From: an uncultured Prevotella sp.
GTDB lineage: Bacteria > Bacteroidota > Bacteroidia > Bacteroidales > Bacteroidaceae
Assembly (NCBI GenBank): GCA_947169185.1
Contig: CAMVOS010000006.1
Location: 1-64,000, forward strand
Direction: 5' to 3'
Length of the DNA stretch: 64,000 bases
The notes beneath the pieces are model-generated. The model was not told the DNA's origin and did no database searches. It worked only from the letters and a program-made list of their open reading frames with translations. Each line of letters begins with the position of its first letter. Positions within the stretch are counted from its first letter, which is position 1. A program made the position numbers and the translations under genes. Positions 25,364 to 33,742 of this stretch are shown here, in pieces.

Positions 25364-25399
25364 ATGGCAAAAGAAAAGTTCAGCAGGACGAAAGCCTGA
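25364..25399 (+). pseudogene. tuf: Possible 11-codon fragment of an elongation factor Tu gene
   Basis: Directly after the MmeI-like gene, 11 codons read MAKEKFSRTKA and then stop. The first ten residues look like the start of Bacteroidetes EF-Tu (MAKEKFxRTK), and similarity ends where PHVNIGT would follow. This could be a scar of recombination at a tuf gene, or chance over a short string. Confidence 0.35.
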
Positions 25400-25428
25400 G
25401 CTCACAAGGGGTCTGTCACCCTGTGAGC
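25400..25428. repeat. Hairpin between convergent genes, core GGGGTCTGTCACCC
   Basis: GCTCACA (25400-25406) pairs with TGTGAGC (25422-25428), and GGGT pairs with ACCC inside. It lies between the MmeI-like gene and panE, could end either transcript, and resembles the hairpin at 16586-16622. Confidence 0.6.
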
Positions 25429-25432
25429 CCGG

Positions 25433-26335
25433 TTATTCCGAGAGAAACTTAAGTTCTGCCTCGAGCATCTTCAGCTTGGGCATCTGGTAACCACTTGCCT
25501 CAGCTATCTCGATGGGACGGGTATAGAGGTAATGTATCTCCATCGGGCGGTGGAAATCGTAATCCAGTTTCATCGAGGGAGAATAGGGCGTCATCTCGTC
25601 GGTCATCTGTATCATCTTGTCGGCAAACGACTGGTCTAGTCCTGTTACCCCAAGGTGTTGCGCGGCACCTATCACCTCCATCATCTGATCATATATCAGC
25701 TGACGGGTTGCCGGATTCTTCAACAGCAGGTCTGTCCGCGTGTTCAGCGCTACTGTCATCCCGTTGAACGGCATGTTCCATACGGCTTTCTTCCAGCGAG
25801 CCTCATCGTAGGGCACTGACGCGGCTACGATGCCTGCATTTGTGAAATCATCTAATATCTCTGCAAATCGCACCTCGTCGCGACAGGAATAATTGGCCAG
25901 ATTGATGCTCCCATAGCATTGATGGTTCACGTGGCCCGGCTCCGTTTTGGCGGAACAGATAAAGGCAAGTCCTGCTATCAGCTGCACCTCAGGGAACATC
26001 TTCTGCACATCTGCCTCTACGCCGATGCCGTTCTGAATAAGCACGACAACCGATTCTTCGTGGAGCAATGGGGGGAGCAGTTCCGGAAGCAGGTGATTGT
26101 TGGTGGTCTTCAAGCCTACTATCACCACGTCGCACTTAGGCATCTCTGTAGGATACTGGTATACGTTGACTGGGAAGAGATGAAACGACCCGTCGCAAGA
26201 ATCCACCTGCATACCTCTTTCCTTGACAAACTGATAATCACTGTGCGACAGGAAATGCACTTCTTGTCCGCTATGTGCCAACTTGCTGCCATAATAGCCG
26301 CCTATGGCTCCTACACCTATAATTCCGTATCTCAT
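25433..26335 (-). CDS. panE: 2-dehydropantoate 2-reductase (ketopantoate reductase)
   Basis: Reduces ketopantoate to pantoate with NADPH in pantothenate synthesis. I start it at ATG 26335 (MRYGIIGVGAIGGYYG), which puts the nucleotide-binding GxGxxG at the N-terminus, the family norm; the longer frame to 26569 would cross the promoter. 300 aa. Other family motifs: LKTTNN, VVLIQNGIG and the catalytic Lys region in EARWKKAVWNMPFN. A minus-strand -7 box TAATTTTG lies at 26363-26370. Divergent from htpG. Confidence 0.88.
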   Translation of the reverse strand: MRYGIIGVGAIGGYYGSKLAHSGQEVHFLSHSDYQFVKERGMQVDSCDGSFHLFPVNVYQYPTEMPKCDVVIVGLKTTNNHLLPELLPPLLHEESVVVLIQNGIGVEADVQKMFPEVQLIAGLAFICSAKTEPGHVNHQCYGSINLANYSCRDEVRFAEILDDFTNAGIVAASVPYDEARWKKAVWNMPFNGMTVALNTRTDLLLKNPATRQLIYDQMMEVIGAAQHLGVTGLDQSFADKMIQMTDEMTPYSPSMKLDYDFHRPMEIHYLYTRPIEIAEASGYQMPKLKMLEAELKFLSE

Positions 26336-26362
26336 TCTTGTTTGTCTTTTGTAATTCGCCTG

Positions 26363-26370
26363 CAAAATTA
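26363..26370 (-). promoter_or_regulatory. -7 box of panE
   Basis: Minus strand TAATTTTG, 27 nt before the ATG at 26335. Confidence 0.5.
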
Positions 26371-26458
26371 CTATATTTGTAGCGAAATTTAGATATACTC
26401 GCGCAAAATTTTTAACTTGAGTTATGCAGATAGACGGATTTAAGGTGCGTACGGAGTT

Positions 26459-26474
26459 TGGCACGATATTTGCA
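26459..26474 (+). promoter_or_regulatory. Sigma-54-type promoter of htpG
   Basis: TGGCACGATATTTGCA has the -24 GG (26460-26461) and -12 GC (26472-26473) separated by exactly 10 nt and matches the RpoN consensus TGGCACG-N4-TTGCA. The predicted start of transcription is near 26485, about 32 nt before htpG. A near-identical element precedes grpE at 54894-54909. Confidence 0.7.
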
Positions 26475-26516
26475 GATACCTTGGCAACGAATTCAAATAA
26501 ATAAAAAATAAGGTAT

Positions 26517-28577
26517 ATGCAAAAAGGTAACATCGGGGTTACGACTGAGAACATTTTCCCCGTCATCAAAAAGTTTCTCTACTCAGACCATGAGATTTTC
26601 CTGCGCGAAATGGTGTCGAATGCCGTCGACGCCACGCAGAAGCTGAAGACGCTGGCCCAGCAGGGCGAGTTCAAAGGTGAATTGGGCGACCTGACCGTTC
26701 ACGTCAGCCTGGACAAGGACAAGGGCACCATCACCATCTCGGACCGTGGTATCGGTATGACTGAGGAGGAAATCGACAAGTATATCAACCAGATTGCTTT
26801 CTCGGGCGTCAACGACTTCCTGGAGAAGTATAAGGACAATGCCAACAACATCATCGGACACTTCGGACTGGGCTTCTACTCGTCGTTCATGGTGTCGAAG
26901 AAGGTGGAGATTGTCACCCGTTCGTACAAGGAGGGTTCGAAGGCTGTGAAGTGGTCGTGCGATGGCAGTCCTGCCTACGAGATTGACGATGCTGAGAAGG
27001 AAGATCGTGGTTCGGACATCATCCTGTATCTGGACGACGACTGCAAGGAATTCCTTGAAAAAGAGAAGATTCAGCAGCTGTTGACCAAGTACTGCAAATT
27101 CATGGCTGTGCCCGTTGCTTTCGGCAAGAAGCAGGAGTGGTCGAGCGAGAAGAAGGAGATGGTGGATACCGACAAAGACAACCTCATCAACGACGTGGAG
27201 CCCCTGTGGACCAAGGCGCCTTCGACGCTGAAGGACGAGGACTACCAGTCGTTCTACCGTACCCTCTATCCCATGTCGGACGAACCCATGTTCTGGATTC
27301 ATCTGAACGTGGACTATCCGTTCAACCTGACGGGTATTCTGTATTTCCCACGTATCAAGTCGAACATCGACCTGCAGCGTAACAAGATTCAGCTCTACTG
27401 CAACCAGGTGTTCGTGACCGACCAGGTAGAAGGCATCGTGCCTGAGTTCCTGACGCTGCTGCATGGTGTGATTGACTCGCCAGACATCCCTCTGAACGTG
27501 AGCCGTTCATACCTCCAGAGCGATCGCGAGGTGAAGAAGATTTCGACCTATATCACCAAGAAGGTGGCCGACCGCTTGCAGGCTATCTTCAAGGAGGACC
27601 GCAAGGCATACGAAGAGAAGTGGGACGACCTGAAGCTCTTTATTAATTATGGTATGCTGTCAGAGGAGTCGTTCTACGATCGTGCCAAGGACTTCTCGCT
27701 AATGAAGGATACGGAAGGCAAGTACTTTACCTTCGACGAGTACAAGACGCTCATCGAGGCCAGCCAGAAGGACAAGGACGACCAGCTCGTCTACCTCTAC
27801 GCAACGGATAAGGAGGAGCAGTACTCGTATATCCAGGCTGCCAAGGACAAGGGCTACTCAGTATTGCTGTTGGACGGGCAATTGGACGTGCCTGCCATCC
27901 AGATGCTGGAGCAGAAGTTCGAGAAGAGCCGTTTTACACGCGTAGACTCAGACATCATCGACCGTCTCATCGTGAAGGACGATGCGCCAAAGTCGAACCT
28001 TACAGAGGACGAGTCTGCCAATTTGTCACAGGTATTCCGTTCACAGATGCCAAAGATGGAGAAGACGGAATTCATGGTCGAGGTGCAGAGCTTGGGTGAG
28101 CAGCAGCGTCCTGTCGTCATCACGCAGAACGAATGGATGCGCCGTATGAAGGAGATGAGCCGTTTCCAGCAAGGCATGAACTTCTATGCTCAGATGCCAG
28201 ATTCGCTGAACCTTGTACTGAACAGCGACCACCCCTTGGTCAAGCGCGTGCTCGACGACTGCAAGGCAGGTACTGAGGAGGCATTGAAGCCCATCGAGAG
28301 TGAGCTGAAAGGTCAAGAGGCCCGTCTCGCTGCCATCAAGCAACAGCAGGAGAAGAAGAAGCCTGAGGAACTGACACAGGACGACAAGGATATGAAAACT
28401 GAGTGCGAGAAGGCCGTACAGGAGCAGAAGGACAAGAAGCAGGAAGTGCTGAACGGTTTTGCTGCTCAGAACGACATCGTGCACCAGCTCATCGACTTGG
28501 CATTGCTACAGAACGGTATGCTGAAGGGCGAGGCGTTGGATAAGTTCCTGAAGCGTTCAGTAGACTTGATCAAATAA
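26517..28577 (+). CDS. htpG: Chaperone HtpG (Hsp90)
   Basis: 686-aa Hsp90-family chaperone. The N-terminal GHKL ATPase has EIFLREMVSNAVDAT (Glu and Asn for Mg-ATP), ISDRGIGMT and GHFGLGFYSSFMV. The middle domain has NVSRSYLQSD. The C-terminal half has a charged segment rich in Lys, Glu and Gln (about residues 590-650) before the dimerisation end, longer than in E. coli HtpG. It stands alone and is preceded by a sigma-54-type promoter rather than a TAnnTTTG box. Confidence 0.95.
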   Translation: MQKGNIGVTTENIFPVIKKFLYSDHEIFLREMVSNAVDATQKLKTLAQQGEFKGELGDLTVHVSLDKDKGTITISDRGIGMTEEEIDKYINQIAFSGVNDFLEKYKDNANNIIGHFGLGFYSSFMVSKKVEIVTRSYKEGSKAVKWSCDGSPAYEIDDAEKEDRGSDIILYLDDDCKEFLEKEKIQQLLTKYCKFMAVPVAFGKKQEWSSEKKEMVDTDKDNLINDVEPLWTKAPSTLKDEDYQSFYRTLYPMSDEPMFWIHLNVDYPFNLTGILYFPRIKSNIDLQRNKIQLYCNQVFVTDQVEGIVPEFLTLLHGVIDSPDIPLNVSRSYLQSDREVKKISTYITKKVADRLQAIFKEDRKAYEEKWDDLKLFINYGMLSEESFYDRAKDFSLMKDTEGKYFTFDEYKTLIEASQKDKDDQLVYLYATDKEEQYSYIQAAKDKGYSVLLLDGQLDVPAIQMLEQKFEKSRFTRVDSDIIDRLIVKDDAPKSNLTEDESANLSQVFRSQMPKMEKTEFMVEVQSLGEQQRPVVITQNEWMRRMKEMSRFQQGMNFYAQMPDSLNLVLNSDHPLVKRVLDDCKAGTEEALKPIESELKGQEARLAAIKQQQEKKKPEELTQDDKDMKTECEKAVQEQKDKKQEVLNGFAAQNDIVHQLIDLALLQNGMLKGEALDKFLKRSVDLIK

Positions 28578-28587
28578 CACGAACAAG

Positions 28588-29598
28588 TCAGACATTCACA
28601 GCGCCACAATGTGGACACGTGCCTTTGCGTTGCAATGCAGCGCCGCACTGTCCACAATGGAAAGGCGTGTGGGCGAAGCGAAGCCAGCGCCAAAGTGCGA
28701 AGAATACGTAGGCAGGCAATAACAGGTAGCCCACATAGTAAAGCGTCAGGATGCTGAACACGACATAAAGGACGGCACAAACGGCACCCAGTCCGAGCAG
28801 ATAGAGGAAGGCGTCAGAGGCCTGCAGACGTCGGATAGTGTCTTCGACAGCAGCCACACCAACAATGATAATGGCCCACACGGAAGCAACGAAGAGTCCC
28901 AGCGTGAAGGGCAGATTGAAGGGGTTGAGCGATGGATGGAAATAATAATGCCGCCATTGCTCAGCCCCAAAAGTCTGTATTGTGGCATAGGCTGTTGCCG
29001 AGCAGGCCATGAGGATGCACAGCAGCGTAGGATAGAAAGAGTCGATATCGTTGAAATGCACGATGTAGGCATTACGACGCAACAGCTTGCGCATAGCGTA
29101 GACACCGCCAACGATGACACAGAAAGCCAGGAACACCAAGAGGTGATTGTTGGAGAAGGCGTCGATGAACTGCGAGATAGGATCGTCGGGCGACACACTT
29201 TCCAGCAGTTCGCTCTCGCGAATCCATCCCTGAGTAATCTGGTCGCGTGCCACCTTAACCCATACGGAATCGATGGAATCAGTAGGCAGGGTCCTTATCT
29301 CGGCCACCACAATGCGCTGACCTTTCGTGACATACATGGTGTCGAAGGCCATATCGCCCATATTGTCAGCCAATGGCAGCAAGTCGGCACGCACCAGAAA
29401 GTTGTAGTTCTGCGTATAGTGATGGGTGGTCGAAAAGGAGATGGAGTCGAGCTGCTGTTTGCTCATATTCTGTGACCATGGGGCATAGTGTGACGAAGCT
29501 ATCCAAGCGTCGGTAGTCTGCTGACCATGATTGTAGCAGGCACAGCATAACATCAAGACTAACGACCCTATGACAAACCTAACGAGACGCATACACAT
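28588..29598 (-). CDS. Membrane protein with C-terminal zinc ribbon
   Basis: 336 aa. The N-terminus has a hydrophobic signal with Cys residues (LMLCCACYN) that may be a lipoprotein signal. A periplasmic-like region of about 120 residues follows, in which GQRIVVAEIRTLP and KVARDQITQGWIRESELL look like an SH3-type beta fold. Then come four or five membrane segments and a C-terminal zinc ribbon with paired cysteines (CGQCGAALQ, CPHCGAVNV). The start lies within the end of the U32 gene, so it is probably co-transcribed. Function unknown; the zinc ribbon echoes those in the kinase operon upstream. Confidence 0.65.
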   Translation of the reverse strand: MCMRLVRFVIGSLVLMLCCACYNHGQQTTDAWIASSHYAPWSQNMSKQQLDSISFSTTHHYTQNYNFLVRADLLPLADNMGDMAFDTMYVTKGQRIVVAEIRTLPTDSIDSVWVKVARDQITQGWIRESELLESVSPDDPISQFIDAFSNNHLLVFLAFCVIVGGVYAMRKLLRRNAYIVHFNDIDSFYPTLLCILMACSATAYATIQTFGAEQWRHYYFHPSLNPFNLPFTLGLFVASVWAIIIVGVAAVEDTIRRLQASDAFLYLLGLGAVCAVLYVVFSILTLYYVGYLLLPAYVFFALWRWLRFAHTPFHCGQCGAALQRKGTCPHCGAVNV

Positions 29599-31378
29599 TC
29601 ATCTGACAATTCTTACAATCGAATTCCAAGCGAAACAGGCGTCCGTCGCCTAATCGAAGACTCAGGGGCTCCTTGAGCTGGTTGGGATGCTTTTTCAAGC
29701 AATGCCCCAACGCATAGCGCAGACAATGGCGACACTGCATGACGGGACCATGACCACCCTTTATCTCGTAAGCCGTAGGACCATCAACATGATAGAAATC
29801 AGCAGACAGGCGATTGGCAATGTTGTAGAGGTAAGGATGAGCGTAGCTGGGGGCTGGATCATGGGGACGGTTCTGATGATCACAATCGCCTGGCGACGAC
29901 GGATCAGCAGAACCGTCCCCTTGATCCAATGCATCCACCAACTGGCGCCGCAAGTCGCTGAGCACGCTATTGGGAATGAAGTAGTTGAAGTCTGCATCGA
30001 AGGTCACCTCACGACATTCATAAACGGTATCGCCCAGCTTTGACAGTTGGCGCTGAATGTTTTCGTGGGGTGGTTTGTTGGCCGTCTGATGTTCGCATAC
30101 CACACTGACACTCACATCGTTAGCCGTAAGGCGGAAACCGTCTTCAGTAACAGAAAGATGCATCGAAATGGGTATTCTGCGCTCTGCCGTAGGACGCGAA
30201 AGCAAGCGTTCGAACTCCTGATCGTAATTGCGATAGAGGGCCATACCTGATTGTAGATTTGCAGGCATCTGGTGTGGGAAGAGACGATTGCCCTGAGCAC
30301 GATTGACACGAAAACCTTCCAGCTCGTGGTCGTCGTTGATGAAGCACAGCCCGTCGCCATTGGCAAACGACGCCGTACCAGCCACATTGAACGAGTCGCG
30401 ACGCACCTCCTTGACAGTACCCACAAATTCGCCCATGGCCTTGGGCGTGTCAGGCGAGAAAATGTCAGCTTGTCGACCATGCAGGAAATAGGTCGTGAAA
30501 CCTCGATTGAACGTCTTCTTCAGATTGGGCGTAAAGGCATACGCCACCCTACCCTTCGACGCCCGACAATACGTATCAGGATGTTGGGCGATGATGTCGT
30601 TGAGACGCTGGCTGTAAGCTGACACCACATTCTTGACGTAGGTAGCATCCTTCAGGCGACCCTCAATCTTAAACGAACAGGCACCAGCCTCAATCAGTTC
30701 TTCAAGATGCTGCAACTGGTTCAGATCCTTCAGCGACAACAAGTGACGCTGATGCTCCAACTCACGGCCGTCGGCATCGAGCAAATCGAACTTCATGCGA
30801 CAGAACTGAGCACATTCGCCACGATTGGCTGAACGCTGGAAACAATGCTGCGACACGTAGCACAGTCCGCTATAGCTGACGCACAGGGCACCATGCACGA
30901 AGACCTCCAGTTCGACATCAGGTACCTGACGATGAATCTCGCGAATCTCGTCGACAGACAATTCACGTGCCAAAACAACACGACGGAAACCAATGTCGCG
31001 CAACCAACGAACCTTCTCAACAGTACGATTGTCCGTCTGCGTAGAAGCATGCAAAGCTATAGGTGGCAAGGACATCTTCAGAATGCCCATATCCTGAACC
31101 AAGATGGCATCGACACCAATATCGTAAAGCTGCTGGATGAGCTGTTGGGTAGCCTCAAGCTCATGATCGTAGATGATGGTATTGACTGTGACGTAAACTT
31201 TGGCACCAAACTGATGGGCATGCTGGCATAACGTCTGGATGTCGTCGACGCTGTTGCCTGCTGCAGCACGTGCACCAAAACGTGGGGCACCAATGTACAC
31301 AGCATCGGCACCATGATCGATGGCAGCAATGCCACACGCCAGATTCTTGGCAGGCGCCAACAGTTCAAGCTTCGTCAT
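29579..31378 (-). CDS. U32-family peptidase / RNA hydroxylation-type protein (RlhA/TrhP-like)
   Basis: About 599 aa. N-terminal U32 motif LELLAPAKNLACGIAAIDHGADAVYIG starts at ATG 31378; a GTG further upstream would add only repeat-encoded residues. The cysteine cluster in HGALCVSYSGLCY and GECAQFCRM is that of RlhA/TrhP relatives, which use prephenate to hydroxylate RNA with an iron-sulfur cluster; other members are called collagenases. Near residue 490 an in-frame 72-bp palindromic element (29856-29927) adds a segment rich in Asp, Pro and Gly. A late CRHCLRYALGHCLKK and FDCKNCQMNV may hold a second metal site. Confidence 0.82.
   Translation of the reverse strand: MTKLELLAPAKNLACGIAAIDHGADAVYIGAPRFGARAAAGNSVDDIQTLCQHAHQFGAKVYVTVNTIIYDHELEATQQLIQQLYDIGVDAILVQDMGILKMSLPPIALHASTQTDNRTVEKVRWLRDIGFRRVVLARELSVDEIREIHRQVPDVELEVFVHGALCVSYSGLCYVSQHCFQRSANRGECAQFCRMKFDLLDADGRELEHQRHLLSLKDLNQLQHLEELIEAGACSFKIEGRLKDATYVKNVVSAYSQRLNDIIAQHPDTYCRASKGRVAYAFTPNLKKTFNRGFTTYFLHGRQADIFSPDTPKAMGEFVGTVKEVRRDSFNVAGTASFANGDGLCFINDDHELEGFRVNRAQGNRLFPHQMPANLQSGMALYRNYDQEFERLLSRPTAERRIPISMHLSVTEDGFRLTANDVSVSVVCEHQTANKPPHENIQRQLSKLGDTVYECREVTFDADFNYFIPNSVLSDLRRQLVDALDQGDGSADPSSPGDCDHQNRPHDPAPSYAHPYLYNIANRLSADFYHVDGPTAYEIKGGHGPVMQCRHCLRYALGHCLKKHPNQLKEPLSLRLGDGRLFRLEFDCKNCQMNVYASR
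29856..29927. repeat. 72-bp palindromic element inside the U32 gene, two GGGACGGTTCT cores
   Basis: Left arm 29856-29881 and right arm 29902-29927 (26 bp each, two mismatches) are inverted around a 20-bp spacer. Each arm holds the core GGGACGGTTCT (29864-29874 on plus, 29909-29919 on minus) found singly in cbiET and cbiB. Length is a multiple of three and the U32 frame stays open. Confidence 0.9.
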
Positions 31379-31382
31379 TTCT

Positions 31383-31417
31383 CTCACCTCTCACCTCTTA
31401 CCTCTCACCTCTTACTT
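31383..31417. repeat. CTCACCT/CTTACCT heptamer run between metA and the U32 gene
   Basis: Five units: CTCACCT, CTCACCT, CTTACCT, CTCACCT, CTTACTT. It fills the gap between the genes and supplies the metA stop codon (TAA on the minus strand, 31412-31414). Confidence 0.85.
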
Positions 31418-32329
31418 AATCTGATTAATATCGTATGGCGTCTCCTGATAGACGTAATAGTTTATCCAATTGGCATAGAGCAAGTTAGCATGAGCACGCC
31501 AAGTCACCAGAGGCGGTTGCGACGGGTCGTTGTGACGGTAATAGTTACGCGGAATATCGACATCCTTACGAATATCCTTGTCGCGACGATACTCCTTGTC
31601 GAGCGTATCAGGCGCATATTCCAGATGGCCCGTGATAAAGAACTCGCGTCCGTTACGAGCCATTACCATACTGACGCCACAATCAGGCGACTCAGCAATC
31701 AGCTTCAAGTCAGGATTGGCAATGATATCCTCGCGATGCAGCTCAGTATGACGACTATGAGGCATCTGGAAAATATCGTCGAATCCACGGAAAATAGGAA
31801 GTTGCGGATCAAGCGTATGCTGAGGGAAAATGCCAAACATCTTCTTGGAAAGCGGATACTTGGGAATGCCATAATGATAATACAAGCCAGCCTGGGCAGC
31901 CCAACATATATATAAGGTACTCGTGACGTGCGTGCGCGCCCACGCGAAGATGTCCTTCATTTCCTCCCAATAGCCAACGTCTTCGAACTCCAGCTGCTCA
32001 ACAGGAGCACCCGTGATAATCATACCGTCGTACTTCTCGTCCTTCATCTCCTCAAAAGCACGATAGAACATCATCATGTGCTCGATGGGCGTATTCTTGG
32101 GTGTATGACTCTTTAGCTTCATGAAGTCAATCTCGAGCTGCAAGGGCGTATTCGACAAAAGGCGAATCAAGTCGGTTTCCGTTGTTATCTTCAACGGCAT
32201 CAGGTTGAGAATAACTATCTTCAAAGGACGGATGTCCTGCATGTGTGCACGCGAATCGTCCATCACGAAGATGTTCTCACGCTTCAGCAACTCAATGGCA
32301 GGTAATCTATCTGGTAATCTTAAAGGCAT
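31412..32329 (-). CDS. metA: Homoserine O-acetyltransferase of the MetA family
   Basis: 305 aa, first step of methionine synthesis from homoserine. Catalytic Cys142 (YICWAAQAG), then the His and Glu of ITGHLEYAPDT. Residue 111 is Glu (GAPVEQLEF): in this family Glu111 goes with acetyl-CoA and Gly111 with succinyl-CoA, so I predict acetylation. 23 bp after the PP2C gene and on the same strand, it may be read from the signalling operon. Its stop codon is made by a dispersed heptamer repeat. Confidence 0.92.
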   Translation of the reverse strand: MPLRLPDRLPAIELLKRENIFVMDDSRAHMQDIRPLKIVILNLMPLKITTETDLIRLLSNTPLQLEIDFMKLKSHTPKNTPIEHMMMFYRAFEEMKDEKYDGMIITGAPVEQLEFEDVGYWEEMKDIFAWARTHVTSTLYICWAAQAGLYYHYGIPKYPLSKKMFGIFPQHTLDPQLPIFRGFDDIFQMPHSRHTELHREDIIANPDLKLIAESPDCGVSMVMARNGREFFITGHLEYAPDTLDKEYRRDKDIRKDVDIPRNYYRHNDPSQPPLVTWRAHANLLYANWINYYVYQETPYDINQIK

Positions 32330-32352
32330 CTAGAAATTTACTATTTGACAAC

Positions 32353-33099
32353 TTATTCAACATGGAAAACACAAACGGAAACATTATCGAAACCACCGGC
32401 CTCGATAGCTGCTTCACACAAGCCATTGGCTGTACGACCTTCAAGCATCATCTTCTCGATATCTTCATTAGGCACCATATCGTTCAGTCCGTCAGAACAA
32501 AGCATATAGGTGTCGCCAGACAGGAAATCGGAAGTAAACTCATAGAGGTCGAGATATGAATCCTTACAGCCAGCACCAATGCAATTAGTAATGATGTTGG
32601 AATGCTTAGCCTCACCACGTTCGTTGCTTAGTGAATGGTCAGTAGACAACTGCGTCAACTTACCGTCACGAAGACGATAGAGACGACTGTCGCCACAATT
32701 CATCCAAAAATACTTGCCACAATAATAGATGATGCCAACCAGTGTGGTACCCATCTCCAGCAACTTAGGGTCAGAATGACCTTGACGATTGATAGAGTCG
32801 TTGATAAAATTGAGCCACTCGACCATCGTTTCTTCAAACTCACCTGTTGACATGCCTTTCGGAATGTCGTGGATAAAGAATTTCAGGCTACTAAGGGTTT
32901 GCTCACTGGCTACCTCACCAGCACGATGCCCACCCATACCATCAGCAAGAGCAATGGTGAATCGCTCATTGTTTTCAGTCATAAATTCTGTGCGGTATGC
33001 GTCACTACGCACCAGTTTGTCATATGCTAACACCATGTCTTCGTTGTTGCTCCTAACGCACCCTACCCGACTGGCTGCTGTTAATACTATTCTGCTCAT
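32353..33099 (-). CDS. PP2C-family protein phosphatase
   Basis: 248 aa, metal-dependent Ser/Thr phosphatase. Motifs in order: RVGCVRSNNEDMV (first metal Asp), ALADGMGGHRAGEVAS, GTTLVGIIY, NCGDSRLYRLRDG, STDHSL, CSDGLNDMV and the C-terminal DNVSVCVF with the last metal Asp. No membrane segment, so cytoplasmic. Probably reverses the action of the kinase two genes upstream of the FHA gene. Gap of 31 bp to the FHA gene. Confidence 0.92.
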   Translation of the reverse strand: MSRIVLTAASRVGCVRSNNEDMVLAYDKLVRSDAYRTEFMTENNERFTIALADGMGGHRAGEVASEQTLSSLKFFIHDIPKGMSTGEFEETMVEWLNFINDSINRQGHSDPKLLEMGTTLVGIIYYCGKYFWMNCGDSRLYRLRDGKLTQLSTDHSLSNERGEAKHSNIITNCIGAGCKDSYLDLYEFTSDFLSGDTYMLCSDGLNDMVPNEDIEKMMLEGRTANGLCEAAIEAGGFDNVSVCVFHVE

Positions 33100-33130
33100 A
33101 CTAACATATCTTTTTACCTTATTATATTAT

Positions 33131-33742
33131 TTAGTTTACACTAACTTGCAAATTGATGTTGGCAAGTGTCACAATATCGCCCGTCTTGATGGACATCGGA
33201 ACATCAGGCAACAAATCGCGCTGATTGAGCTTAGTACCATTGGACGAATGCTTGTCGATGATACACCAACCAGTGTCTGGCTTGTATATCAGCTGCGCAT
33301 GGACACCCGAGATAAACATGTTGCCATCAAACAACTGTTGATATGGACCTTGACGACGACCAATAACAGCACCATTGACGCCCACCATACGAATATCGAG
33401 CGAAGGATTGTAGAGTGTCAGCGAGGGTATACCGCTCTTGCTGGCCACTGGCTGCTGAGGCTCCTCTGGCTCTGGCTCACGCATAGAGGCTGAAGTTACC
33501 TGATTGAACGACAGACTGGCAGCCTGCATAGCAGATGGTCTGGCTGATGCCATGGAAACATAAACATCATTCTGCTTCTTGTCCATCTCGTCAGGACCGG
33601 CCATCAAACCACCACAATGCGTGCAACGACGACCCTTGCCAACACGTCCGCATTGGGTGCAATAAGCCAACTCTTGTCCACACTGGTCACAAAAGTGTGA
33701 TCTTTCTTCTATCTCTTCTTTACAATTCGGACAGATTATCAT
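33131..33742 (-). CDS. Zinc-ribbon and FHA-domain protein
   Basis: 203 aa. Two zinc ribbons at the N-terminus (CPNCKEE...CDQCGQ and CTQCGRV...CTHCGG, residues 4-45), a linker of about 60 residues, and a C-terminal FHA domain with the phosphothreonine-binding signature: GRRQG, then SGVHAQ, then DKHSSNGTKLN. FHA domains read phosphothreonine, so this is the likely adaptor between the kinase and its targets. Overlaps the AAA gene by 4 bp. Confidence 0.9.
   Translation of the reverse strand: MIICPNCKEEIEERSHFCDQCGQELAYCTQCGRVGKGRRCTHCGGLMAGPDEMDKKQNDVYVSMASARPSAMQAASLSFNQVTSASMREPEPEEPQQPVASKSGIPSLTLYNPSLDIRMVGVNGAVIGRRQGPYQQLFDGNMFISGVHAQLIYKPDTGWCIIDKHSSNGTKLNQRDLLPDVPMSIKTGDIVTLANINLQVSVN

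Noticed and set aside
25433..26569. 378-aa form of panE
   Set aside because: The extra 78 residues precede the nucleotide-binding start of the fold and span the -7 box and part of the htpG promoter.
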